Shown here: positions 8,529 through 17,271 of the stretch, in pieces
Position numbering within the stretch: the first letter of the stretch is position 1
How the letters are laid out: the number at the start of each line of letters is the position of its first letter
Source of the DNA: JBJXGE01 sp046154185
GTDB lineage: Bacteria > Planctomycetota > UBA8108 > UBA1146 > JAJFFE01
Reading direction: 5' to 3'
Assembly (NCBI GenBank): GCA_046154185.1
Contig: JBJXGE010000070.1
Location: 248,001-312,000 of the forward strand
DNA: 64,000 bases
Notes under the pieces: generated by a model
Seen by the model: the letters and a program-made list of their open reading frames with translations, nothing else
Told to the model about the DNA's origin: nothing
The model's database searches: none
Translations under genes and position numbers: made by a program

Positions 8529-9236
8529 ATGAGTGCTAAGGAGATTCTGGCGGAACTCAAGAAGCTCGGTAGCGAAAGCTACAAGAAGACGATCATGACG
8601 CACGGTGCCAAAGAGCCGTGCTTCGGCGTCAAAATCGAAGACCTCAAGAAAATTCAAAAACGCGTGAAGCGAGATTACCAGCTCGCGCTCGATCTCTACG
8701 ATTCCGGCAACTACGACGCGATGTACTTGGCGGGGCTCATCGCGGACGACACTGCAATGTCGAAGAAAGACCTCGAGCGGTGGGTGAAAGGCGCGTATTG
8801 CGCGATGCTCGGCGAATACACGGTGCCCTGGGTGGCGTCCGAAAGCCTTCACGGTATCGAAGTCGCTCGCAAGTGGATCGAGTCAAAAACGCCTTCGATC
8901 GCGGCGTCCGGTTGGGCGACATTTAGTTCATTGGTCATGACGAAAGACGATCGCGATCTCGATCTGACGGAGCTGAGCGCGTTCTTGAATCGCGTGGCAG
9001 AGACGATTCATGGCCAGCCAAACCGCGTGCGCTACGTCATGAATAGTTTCGTGATCGCGGTCGGCAGCGGCGTCGCGGCGCTCACGGCGCATGCGCTCAA
9101 AGTTGCCGCTGCCATCGGCCAAGTGTCGGTCGACATGAACGGCACGGCTTGCAAAGTGCCTTACGCTCCCGAGTACCTCCAGAAAGTGGCGGCGCGCGGC
9201 GCCATCGGTAAGAAGCGCAAGTCGCCGAAATGTTGA
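8529..9236 (+). CDS. DNA alkylation repair protein, AlkD-like HEAT-repeat glycosylase
   Basis: 235-aa all-helical protein of the DNA alkylation repair family, which removes or recognises N3/N7-alkylated purines by HEAT-like repeats. Motifs seen include GVKIEDLKKIQKRVK, MYLAGLIADD and WVASESLHGIEVARKWI, where the Trp fits the aromatic residues that hold the lesion. AAGGAGG lies 7 bases before the ATG, the best ribosome site in this region. Its end overlaps the SbcD-like gene by 7 bases, so it leads a three-gene repair operon. The family is firm; I cannot tell an active glycosylase from a non-catalytic relative. Confidence 0.88.
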   Translation: MSAKEILAELKKLGSESYKKTIMTHGAKEPCFGVKIEDLKKIQKRVKRDYQLALDLYDSGNYDAMYLAGLIADDTAMSKKDLERWVKGAYCAMLGEYTVPWVASESLHGIEVARKWIESKTPSIAASGWATFSSLVMTKDDRDLDLTELSAFLNRVAETIHGQPNRVRYVMNSFVIAVGSGVAALTAHALKVAAAIGQVSVDMNGTACKVPYAPEYLQKVAARGAIGKKRKSPKC

Positions 9237-10600
9237 ATCGGCCGCTCGCCGCGCGACTCTTGTGCGTCGGCGACTTGCACCTCGGGCGGCGACCGGCGCG
9301 GCTCGCTCCACAGATTCAGCAGTACGGAATCGACCCGCGGGAAATTACACCCGCCACCGCTTGGGCGCGCGCGGTCGACTTCGCGATCGCCGAGCGCGTG
9401 CTCGCCGTCCTCCTCACCGGCGATGTCGTGGACGCCGATAATCGTTACTTCGAGGCGCTGACGCCGCTCGAGATCGGTTTGTGTCGCTTGCGTTCCGCGG
9501 GGATTCAGGTCTTCGCAATCGCCGGCAATCATGACTTTGACGTGTTGCCGCAGCTCGCCGCGCAGATTCCTGGATTTCGCGTCGTCGGCAGCGGTGGGAC
9601 CTGGGAACAGATCGCGCTCGCGCACGAGGGCCGCGTCGTCTGCCATTTGCTCGGCTACAGCTTCGCGGCGCGACACGTGACCGTGAGTCCGTTGGCGACG
9701 CCGCTGCCGCCGCGACCGCGCGATCCCGCGCCCGTCATCGGTCTCCTCCACTGCGATGTCGATGCGCCGCGCAGTACTTACGCGCCGGTGTCGAGCGCGG
9801 AGCTCGCGCGCGCGCCAGTCGATCGCTGGCTCCTCGGCCACGTGCACAAGCCGCAATCGTCACTGGCAACTCAGGCCTACGGCTACTTGGGCTCGCTCGT
9901 CGGACTCGATCCGACGGAGATCGGTGCGCGCGGACCGTGGCTCGTAGAACTCGCGCCCGGTGCGCCGCCGACCCTGCGGCACGTCGAACTCGCGCCGATT
10001 CGGTTTACGGAACTCGATCTCGACGTCTCGACGCTACCGAATCCCGCCGTGCTGCGGGACGCGACGATCGACGCCTTGCGATCACACGCGCGCGCGCTGG
10101 CGGCCGAGCGCGACCCGGAGCTTGCGCGGCGGCATCCGTTGCGCGTTGTGTCCTGCCGACTCCGGCTCGTCGGGTCGACCCCTCACCACGGCCAGCTCGA
10201 TCGTTACGTCGAGGAAGCCCAAACGAACGCGAGCCACGTCGAAGACGGCGTGCTCTATTGTGTCGAAAGCATCACCGACGCCGCGACGGCTGCCCTCGAC
10301 TACGCCGAACTTGCGCGCGGCAACGACCTCCCCGCGCGCGTCGCGCACCGGCTCGTCGTGCTCGCGCGGCCGCCGGAAGATGCGGAACGCGCCGAGTTGT
10401 TGGCGTCGGCGCGCGCCGTGCTCGCGCCGATCGCCGCGCACCCGCGTTGGCGAGATTGCGTCGACGCGCCCGATCGCGCGACATCCGCGCCGCTCGGCGA
10501 ACCCCAACTCGCGGCGCTACTGCGTCACGCCGCGGTCCGCGCGATCGATGATCTGCTCGCGCAGCGCGGTGGGTTGCGCCAAGAGGAGTTGCCGCTATGA
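9230..10600 (+). CDS. SbcD/YhaO-like metallophosphoesterase (DNA repair nuclease)
   Basis: 456-aa calcineurin-like phosphoesterase, probable Mre11/SbcD-type nuclease subunit. The metal-binding motifs are in order: GDLHLGRRP (about 14-22), GDVVDADN, GNHDFD, LLHCDVD and GHVHKP. Spacing and length suit YhaO/SbcD. After about residue 270 comes the family's capping region, less conserved. It overlaps the AlkD-like gene in front and shares ATGA with the large ATPase behind (10597-10600), so all three should be translated together. Expected job: Mn-dependent exo/endonuclease working with the ATPase at broken or blocked ends. Confidence 0.9.
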   Translation: MLNRPLAARLLCVGDLHLGRRPARLAPQIQQYGIDPREITPATAWARAVDFAIAERVLAVLLTGDVVDADNRYFEALTPLEIGLCRLRSAGIQVFAIAGNHDFDVLPQLAAQIPGFRVVGSGGTWEQIALAHEGRVVCHLLGYSFAARHVTVSPLATPLPPRPRDPAPVIGLLHCDVDAPRSTYAPVSSAELARAPVDRWLLGHVHKPQSSLATQAYGYLGSLVGLDPTEIGARGPWLVELAPGAPPTLRHVELAPIRFTELDLDVSTLPNPAVLRDATIDALRSHARALAAERDPELARRHPLRVVSCRLRLVGSTPHHGQLDRYVEEAQTNASHVEDGVLYCVESITDAATAALDYAELARGNDLPARVAHRLVVLARPPEDAERAELLASARAVLAPIAAHPRWRDCVDAPDRATSAPLGEPQLAALLRHAAVRAIDDLLAQRGGLRQEELPL

Positions 10601-13600
10601 GACTGCGGGCGCTCTCGGTGCGAGTCTTGGCCGGCATCGACACGCCGTTTGAGCTCGACGAACTCGGCGCCGCGCTCACCGTGATTCACGGACCAAACGG
10701 TTCCGGCAAGAGCAGCATCGTGCGCGCCGTACGAGCGCTCCTCTGGCCGCGCGAGGCAAAAGACAACACGTACTGCGAACTCGCGGCGCGTTTCGTCGAT
10801 GGCGAACACGAGTACTTCGTCGAGCGGCGGGGCCCGAACATTTTTTGGCAACGCGAAGGTCGCGTGTGCGATCCGCCGCCGCTGCCGACAATCCATGAGT
10901 CGTATTGTTTCACGATCGCAGTAGAGGCGCTGCGCGACACGAGCGCGGAAGACACGGAACTCTCTGCCGCACTCGCGCGCGAACTCGCCGGCGGCTACGA
11001 CGAAGCTGCGCTCCTGCAGCGCGCGCCGTATCTCGTCGGCTCGCGCTTTGGCCAACTCGAGGCCAATGCGCTCAGCGAATCTCTACGAGAGCGCGAGCAA
11101 CTACGGAACAAGCAGGCGGCGCTCAAGGCCCAAGAGTCGGTGCTTGACGACGAACGCACGCGCTTGCAACTCGCAGGAGAGGCGGCGGCGGATGTGCGGC
11201 GGCTCGAGCGCTTGCGCGACTGGCACGACGAGCAAGCGAAAATCGATCGTACGTCGGCGGTCATCGCGACGATGCCCGAACCGTTGCGGCATCTTCACGG
11301 CGATGAAGTGACGCGACTCGAACCGCTCAAGCGGCGGCGCGTGGAAGCGCGCGAAGCGCTGCGCGACTGCGAACGCGCGCACTCGCGTGCCGCAGCAGAA
11401 ATCGCAATGCTCGAGCTGAAAGCGCCATTACCTCCCGGCCTCCTTGAATCGTGGAGCGCACGCGAGCGACAACTCGAAAGCGAGGAGCGCGAGGCGCGGC
11501 AACTCGAACAAGAACTCGCCCGCTTACGCGGCACCGCAGCACTCACGAGCGACAACACGATGGCACCGACGCTTGCGGGGCCGAGTTCGGAACTCGCAAG
11601 CGCGCTCGCCGCGCATGTGAAACACGCCGAGGAACTCTTGCGAGATCGCGCCCAGATCGACGTCGAACTCGCACGCATCGACGCGCTCCGCAAGAACGGC
11701 GAAATCGCCGAGGCGTCGCACCCAGAACGCGGCGCAACGCTCCTCAGGCGCTGGTTGAGCGCTCCCGTGGACGCGCGACGCGCGCTCTGGATCGCCAGCG
11801 GCATCTCGGCCGCCATGACGCTTGGCTTAGCATTCTCCATCGCGATGAGCCCGACCGTTACGGCGTGGCAGTGGTGGGCGCTCGGCGCGGCGATTCCGCC
11901 GCTCGCGATGTTGTGGTGGGTCGCGCAACACGCGGCGTGGAAGGCGCGCGCGGACGCGCGTACCGAGTTTTGCACTTTGCCACTGGCGGCCCCGAGTGAC
12001 TGGGGCCCCGAAGCGGTCACACGGCGACTCGTCGAACTCGATGACGAAGTAAGCGCCGCGCGCGCTGTCGCGTTGCGCGCGGAACGACGCGACACATTGC
12101 TCGCCCAACGTGTTCACCTCGATGCAAAGGACCGGGAACACCGCGCGGCAGGCGCCGCACTCGCGAGCCGTTTGGGACTCGAGGCGCCGGCGAACCCGCT
12201 CTCACTCTGGGCAACGGGGCATGAACTTCTGCGCCGCGCTGACGATGCTGCGACGTTTCGCGGTCGAGAATCGGAACATGCGCACGCGCGCTCGCGCGTG
12301 GCCGCGCTCGTCGCTGCGCTCGCACGTGAACTCACCGAATGGTTGCCCTCGCCGCTCGCGGACGATGCGCACGCTGTGCGCCAGGCGCTCAAGCGTTTGG
12401 CAGCGGCCGACGCGACAGTGCGTGCCGCCGCGGAACTCGCCCGCGAAGCCGCACGACAGCTCGACGAGGCGCGTCGCCTGCTTGCGAATATCGAAATTTC
12501 CATCGCCGACATCTACCGCGGCGTCGCCATCGCCGTCGACGACGAAGCGCTGTTGAGCGAACTCTGTGAACGACGCCCTGCGTATCAGCAACTCGTCGAA
12601 GAGCAGCGGGGTGCGGAGAACCGCGCGGCCGCGCTGCGCGCCGAGCTCGAGGCGCAGCCGACGCTGTTCGAACTGTCGCGCGCGGACACAGAGTTGGCGC
12701 TCGAGCGCGCACGGGCTACCGCGCTCAAACGCGAAGAGCTGCTCAAATCGATCACGCTGCTCGAGAACCAACTGGAAGCGGCTCGCTCGGGACATACGCT
12801 AGAGGACGCGCTCGCCGATGTCGCCGCGTGTCGTCATGCACTCGACGACCGTTTCGGCGCGGCGCTGTTCAGTGGCGCTGCCACGTGGCTCGTCAAAGAA
12901 GCCGCCGCGGAGCAACGCGCGCGCAACGAACCGAGCGTCCTCAAACAGGCCGCCGACTGGTTTGCGCTCTTTACGCGCTATCGCTATGAACTCGTGAGTG
13001 ACCGAGCGCCGAGCGCGTCGCAACGCCTCGAGTTTCGCGCGCGCGAAGCTCCCAGCGGGCGCGGCATCGCGCTCGGTGAACTTTCGACCGGGACGCGGGC
13101 ACAACTGCTCCTCGCCGTGCGGCTCGCACACGCCGTTGGGCGCGAGCGCGGCGTCGAAGTGCCGTTTTTTCTCGATGAAGTGTTGGCCTCGAGCGACCCC
13201 GAGCGGCGCGCCGCCATCGTCGAGAGCCTGTTCGAACTCGCGAGTGAATCGCATCGACAGTTCTTCTATCTGTCCTGTCAACCCGCCGAGGTCGAGGCGT
13301 TCCGCGCGCTCGCCGCTCGGCGCGCGCCGGACCTCGTCCAGTGCATCGATCTCGGCGCGCTGCGGGGTCGACTCGCGATGGCGCCGGATGGCGCCGCGTT
13401 GCGCGCGATCGAATTGCCGCACGCGCCCGCGCCGATGGTCGGGGAAGCGCCGGAGTCTTACGCGCGGCGAATCTCAGTGCCGGCACTCGCGATGGAGCGT
13501 GGCGCCGCCGCGCTGCACCTCTTCTATTTGTTCACGGACGAGCTCGCGCTCCTCTATCGTCTGCTCAGCCAACGCCTCGAGTCGGTCGGTCAACTTGAAC

Positions 13601-14070
13601 TCTTGCTCCGAAGTGAAAGCGCGCGCACATCGTTCACCGCGGCAGAACGCGAACAACTGGCGGTTCGCGTCGCCGTCGCGCACGCGGCCGCGGATGCTTG
13701 GCAGATCGGCCGCAGCCGCCGCTGCGACGCGGACTTCTTCATCGATGCCGGCGTCAGCGAGACGTTTCTCGAACAGATCCTGCGCGTTGCGAGCGAACTG
13801 AATTGGAATACTGCCGCCGTGCTCACCGAGATTGAGCGACTCCCCCGCTTCCAAAAGAAGCGGCTCGAGCACTTGCGCGACCTCGCAACGGCGCGCGGCC
13901 TCATCGATTCGCGACCGCCACTCGACGCCGAACACTTCGCCCGCTACATCGGCGATTGCCTTGTGCCGCACGTCGGCGCGGGCCGCACGACCGCCGCGCA
14001 GGTCGCCACGCTCGCCGCCGAATGGTGGAGCCGATTGGGCAGCACCGAACCCGTTGCGGCCGCGGTTTGA
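10597..14070 (+). CDS. SbcC/YhaN-like SMC-type ATPase with long C-terminal extension
   Basis: 1157-aa Rad50/SbcC-type ATPase, partner of the SbcD-like nuclease. Walker A GPNGSGKSS is at 32-40. Long Glu/Arg-rich coiled coils run from about 170 to 390 and 460 to 790. Near 380-450 two hydrophobic segments break the coil, as in YhaN-type proteins, so it may be membrane tethered. The head closes with signature LGELSTGTRAQ and Walker B VPFFLDEVLASSD at about 830-870. About 230 further residues follow, helical and rich in Arg/Leu, ending in a segment (FQKKRLEHLRDLATARGLID) that could be a small DNA-binding unit. I do not recognise that extension. The start is fixed by the ATGA overlap. Confidence 0.87.
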   Translation: MRLRALSVRVLAGIDTPFELDELGAALTVIHGPNGSGKSSIVRAVRALLWPREAKDNTYCELAARFVDGEHEYFVERRGPNIFWQREGRVCDPPPLPTIHESYCFTIAVEALRDTSAEDTELSAALARELAGGYDEAALLQRAPYLVGSRFGQLEANALSESLREREQLRNKQAALKAQESVLDDERTRLQLAGEAAADVRRLERLRDWHDEQAKIDRTSAVIATMPEPLRHLHGDEVTRLEPLKRRRVEAREALRDCERAHSRAAAEIAMLELKAPLPPGLLESWSARERQLESEEREARQLEQELARLRGTAALTSDNTMAPTLAGPSSELASALAAHVKHAEELLRDRAQIDVELARIDALRKNGEIAEASHPERGATLLRRWLSAPVDARRALWIASGISAAMTLGLAFSIAMSPTVTAWQWWALGAAIPPLAMLWWVAQHAAWKARADARTEFCTLPLAAPSDWGPEAVTRRLVELDDEVSAARAVALRAERRDTLLAQRVHLDAKDREHRAAGAALASRLGLEAPANPLSLWATGHELLRRADDAATFRGRESEHAHARSRVAALVAALARELTEWLPSPLADDAHAVRQALKRLAAADATVRAAAELAREAARQLDEARRLLANIEISIADIYRGVAIAVDDEALLSELCERRPAYQQLVEEQRGAENRAAALRAELEAQPTLFELSRADTELALERARATALKREELLKSITLLENQLEAARSGHTLEDALADVAACRHALDDRFGAALFSGAATWLVKEAAAEQRARNEPSVLKQAADWFALFTRYRYELVSDRAPSASQRLEFRAREAPSGRGIALGELSTGTRAQLLLAVRLAHAVGRERGVEVPFFLDEVLASSDPERRAAIVESLFELASESHRQFFYLSCQPAEVEAFRALAARRAPDLVQCIDLGALRGRLAMAPDGAALRAIELPHAPAPMVGEAPESYARRISVPALAMERGAAALHLFYLFTDELALLYRLLSQRLESVGQLELLLRSESARTSFTAAEREQLAVRVAVAHAAADAWQIGRSRRCDADFFIDAGVSETFLEQILRVASELNWNTAAVLTEIERLPRFQKKRLEHLRDLATARGLIDSRPPLDAEHFARYIGDCLVPHVGAGRTTAAQVATLAAEWWSRLGSTEPVAAAV

Positions 14071-14101
14071 ACTGGAGAGTTCGCAGTTCTCGCGTCCGCT
14101 C

Positions 14102-14122
14102 CTTCAACCTGAACGGTTGAAG
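14102..14122. terminator. Hairpin between convergent genes
   Basis: CTTCAACC and GGTTGAAG are perfect 8-base arms around a 5-base loop, in the 69-base gap between the convergent SbcC-like and phospholipase D-like genes. There is no clear T-tract on either side, so termination is suggested by position only. Confidence 0.4.
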
Positions 14123-14139
14123 AGAGCAAAGCCCCGTTG

Positions 14140-15852
14140 CTACGCGAAGAGCTCGCGGTCGCGGATCTTTCGTGCGTTCGTATAGTCTTTGTCCCACCAC
14201 GGCTTCTCCCCCGCCTTGCGCGGCGGGCGCGCGAGAGCGAGTTTCTTGCGCGCCGTTTTGGATTCCTTCTGCGCCACTCGAAAGTGATAGTGGTCGAAAA
14301 TGCGCAGCGCCTCGATCATGTAGGAGACAGCGACGCGGCGGTTGCGGATGAGGAGCAGGTTCTCGCCGTTCTTCGCGTCCGCTGACGCCGAAAAGTTGTA
14401 CGAGCCGAGATAGACCCGAGCGGTCGGCTTGTCGAAGTCGATGACCACGAACTTGTGATGCAGGCGGTTGCCGCCGCCACCAGTGGGCTCCGACTTGAAT
14501 GGCTCCGGCACGTCCTTCCCCAGCGCCGAGGGATAGACTGGCACAACATTGCCGTCGGGTTTCTGGAGCTCGATGCCGCCGACTTTGCGGTCGGAAATGC
14601 CATAGACGAATTTCGTCTTATCGTTCGTGACTTTTTCGATCGCGTCCCGGATGACGCCGGGCGTCTGATAAAGAAACGCAAGAGAGTAGAACAAGCTCGA
14701 CTTCGTGTTGCCGATATCGGCGGCGATCGTCGCGAGCATGGAGTTCGCCGGCGCGTAGGGAGTGAAGCCGACGTGCGCGTTGATGTCGCTCCACCCTATG
14801 CTCGTCAATTTCGCAGAGGCGGTGCCGCTGAAGCCGGCGACGCTGCTGTTGTCCCAATAGTCGTTGAACGCCGCGTCAAACGCTTTGACCGCCTTGCGGC
14901 CGCGCAGCACCAGCGCATTATTGGCCTGCACGAAGAAACCGCGCCAAGTGAAGTTGGTCGAGCCGCAGACGACAGCTTTGACCTTGGGACCTTCGACCAC
15001 GATGGTCTTATTGTGCTGAAGCTTGCCCATGTGCTGCCGTTTGACGTTTTCCGCCCCGGCTGTTGCTGCGAGTCGCCGCTCTGCTTGCGTCTCGGCGGAG
15101 TCCGCTTCGCCGTGCGGGCCGTCGTCATCGATGATCACTTTCAGACGGTCTCCGAGCTGCTCGAGGCGCGACACCACGTCGGGCTCGCCGAGGTCGTAGG
15201 CCACCACACGGACGCGCGCCTTCCGATCGGCGATCGCTTCGTCGAGCACCTCCAGAATGGCGTCGCGCGCCTCGAAACCCATCCACGCCAACGCTTGCTT
15301 GGCCTTGGGATGGCTCGGAACGAAGGTCAGACCCGCGTCGGCCGACTTCGGCAGCAGCGTCGAAATCGGCGCGACGGACTCGTAGCGATCGACAAACGAT
15401 TGTGACGACACGAAGCCGCGCGTGAAGGTGACATTGAGCCGCCCCGGATAAGTTTCGCGCCGCAATTCGATCGCCGCCGTGTGCGGTTCGCCGTAGCTCA
15501 GTTCGTCTTGGTCGTTCATGAAGACCGGAGTCACCATGTAGACGAAATCGCCGAGCAGCTCGGCGTTGCGCGGAAAGTGCACCCAGCGGAATTTCTGGAT
15601 CGGCGACAACCGGGTCGAGAGCAGGTTCGGGATGACCTCGCCGGTGGCGCCAAGAAAAGTCAGCCGATTCTTCAGCGCGAAAAACTTGTCGCCCCCGGGC
15701 TCGCGATACTCGATGGCAAAGCCGACGAAGTCTTTCGGCGGCTTACCCTTCTTCCAGTTCATCGCAACAAGCGTCATGCCGTCGCCGCGATGGAGCTTGA
15801 GCGTAAAGAGCGCCGCTGTGTTGGTGCCGCTTACCTGAAAATCGCTCGCCAT
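14140..15852 (-). CDS. Phospholipase D-like protein with two HKD motifs
   Basis: 570-aa member of the PLD superfamily, which cleaves or transfers phosphodiesters in lipids or nucleic acids. Two catalytic motifs are visible: HNKTIVVE followed by GSTNF, and HHKFVVID followed by GSYNF. The first has Glu where the consensus HxKxxxxD has Asp. No signal peptide is seen. The first 200 residues are a separate beta-rich domain. I chose ATG 15852 (MASDF) because GGAG lies 8 bases upstream; an ATG two codons earlier is possible. It ends with a basic tail. It converges with the repair ATPase and diverges from the nos cluster; neither shows its role. Confidence 0.85.
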   Translation of the reverse strand: MASDFQVSGTNTAALFTLKLHRGDGMTLVAMNWKKGKPPKDFVGFAIEYREPGGDKFFALKNRLTFLGATGEVIPNLLSTRLSPIQKFRWVHFPRNAELLGDFVYMVTPVFMNDQDELSYGEPHTAAIELRRETYPGRLNVTFTRGFVSSQSFVDRYESVAPISTLLPKSADAGLTFVPSHPKAKQALAWMGFEARDAILEVLDEAIADRKARVRVVAYDLGEPDVVSRLEQLGDRLKVIIDDDGPHGEADSAETQAERRLAATAGAENVKRQHMGKLQHNKTIVVEGPKVKAVVCGSTNFTWRGFFVQANNALVLRGRKAVKAFDAAFNDYWDNSSVAGFSGTASAKLTSIGWSDINAHVGFTPYAPANSMLATIAADIGNTKSSLFYSLAFLYQTPGVIRDAIEKVTNDKTKFVYGISDRKVGGIELQKPDGNVVPVYPSALGKDVPEPFKSEPTGGGGNRLHHKFVVIDFDKPTARVYLGSYNFSASADAKNGENLLLIRNRRVAVSYMIEALRIFDHYHFRVAQKESKTARKKLALARPPRKAGEKPWWDKDYTNARKIRDRELFA

Positions 15853-16305
15853 CAACATTTCTCCGGTCGTTCGATCGTGCCCTAGTCCTAGTTTTGGTTC
15901 GGCAGTTTCGCGGGGAATCGACTGAACTGCCAGCAGGAATCTCCGCCTGAGTTCCTCTGGCCCTTTTTGACTCGCCGGCAAGGCCCTGTGCTCCCGGCAC
16001 CAACCACGGCCGCTCGCAGCTGCGACCATTGTGGACAATAAAGTCCTGAAAACTGCGTGACGGTTGGTTGGCCGGATTGGCCGATGGACGTGTACTCCCG
16101 GCTCTTCGTGTTCCGCGGTGGTACGACTCCCCTTCTAACTTTTGCGAAGCGTTTCCCGTCCCTGAGAACGAATCGCGCTTTCCGCGCGGCGCCGCGCGTC
16201 GCTGCGCTTGGCCCCGCGTTTGCCCGACACCTTCGGAACGGGGGCGTAAAGCCGCACCGTGCGTGCGCGACTCGAGGAGTCACTCGCCAGTTGGGAGCTT
16301 CACCA
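15853..16305. other. 453-base divergent gap before the nos cluster
   Basis: It should contain the promoters for the phospholipase D-like gene and for the cytochrome c-nosZ cluster. I looked for an FNR/DNR-type TTGAT-N4-ATCAA box and do not see one. A 16-base perfect palindrome CGCGCGGCGCCGCGCG lies at 16183-16198, and 7-base arms GGCAGTT/AACTGCC occur near 15900-15930. The plus-strand frame is open across 16057-16305 but looks non-coding, and the ribosome site is at 16306. Confidence 0.4.
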
Positions 16306-17190
16306 ATGTCATCGCAATTCGATCCGCAACGTGAGAAGTCACTTCCTACCAACCAGCCCAGCGCGCGGCCGCGCGGACAGTTCGCGGATTTCCGAAACGC
16401 ATTGCTGGTCGCTGCGGTCCTGCTCGTGCCGGTTCTGGGCTGGTGCGTCAGGCTCTATTGGGTCGCAAGCGCCTACGATCGCATCGCGTGGGCCGCGCCG
16501 CCCCCGCCGCCGCCGGTCGCCGAAGTCGCGCACGGCCGCGACTTATTCCAAATGATTTGTGTTCCCTGCCACGGCCCCAACGGGGAAGGCGTCACCAGCC
16601 TCGGAAAGAACATCGCCAGAAGCAACTTCATCGCGCTCAGAAGCGATGCAGAATTGCGCGAGTTCATCACGCAAGGGCGACCCGAGGCGTTGCCCTTGCC
16701 GATGCCTCCTAAGGGCGGGCGCGAAGATCTCACGGACGCCGACATCGCGCACATCGTCACGTATGTGCGCTGCCTGCAAGACCCGCGTCGCATGCCGGAA
16801 CTCCCGCCGCCCGCACCGATCGCGGTCGCGCCGCCGACCGCAGCCGAGCAGGCCAAAGCACTCGAAGCGGCGGGCGGTAACGCCGAGCTCGCGGAGTACA
16901 TCGCGTACGGCGCGAAGCTCTTCTCGACGGTTTGTATCGCTTGCCACGGCGCTGGCGGCGTCGGCATCAAGGGAAACGGCAAACCGCTCGTGAACAACGA
17001 GTTCGTGCGCAGCCTCGATGACGATGCGCTGTTGGCGTTCGTGAAAAGCGGGCGAAACCCCGGCGACCCCAAGAACACGACGGGCATCGCCATGCCCCCG
17101 AAAGGCGGCAACCCCGCGCTCTCCGAAGATGACCTGCTCGACATCATCTCGTACTTGCGCACGCTGTCGCCCGGAAAACCCAATCCCTGA
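16306..17190 (+). CDS. Membrane-anchored diheme cytochrome c of the nos cluster
   Basis: Probable electron donor to NosZ. The 294-aa protein has an N-terminal anchor (about 31-55), a proline-rich linker and two mono-heme class I domains. Heme sites are CVPCH (85-89) and CIACH (210-214), with axial Met candidates in MPPKGG at 133 and 263; the near identity of the two MPPKGG loops points to domain duplication. GGGAG 8 bases before the ATG at 16306 fixes the start. It leads the nos gene run, 81 bases before nosZ. Clade II nos clusters usually carry c-type cytochromes (NosC), and this fits that role in the quinol-to-N2O chain. Confidence 0.88.
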   Translation: MSSQFDPQREKSLPTNQPSARPRGQFADFRNALLVAAVLLVPVLGWCVRLYWVASAYDRIAWAAPPPPPPVAEVAHGRDLFQMICVPCHGPNGEGVTSLGKNIARSNFIALRSDAELREFITQGRPEALPLPMPPKGGREDLTDADIAHIVTYVRCLQDPRRMPELPPPAPIAVAPPTAAEQAKALEAAGGNAELAEYIAYGAKLFSTVCIACHGAGGVGIKGNGKPLVNNEFVRSLDDDALLAFVKSGRNPGDPKNTTGIAMPPKGGNPALSEDDLLDIISYLRTLSPGKPNP

Positions 17191-17271
17191 ACTCGAAGAC
17201 CGATTGAACTGGCTGGCGCACGAGCCCGAACGCTTGGACCGCGCGCCCTAACTCGAATTGGAGACGGAAAC

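Noticed and set aside
15853..16305. An FNR/DNR-type operator upstream of the nos cluster
   Set aside because: I read the gap for TTGAT-N4-ATCAA and near variants and found none.
16057..16305. An extended N-terminus for the cytochrome c
   Set aside because: The extra 83 residues look non-coding, while GGGAG and a membrane anchor support the ATG at 16306.
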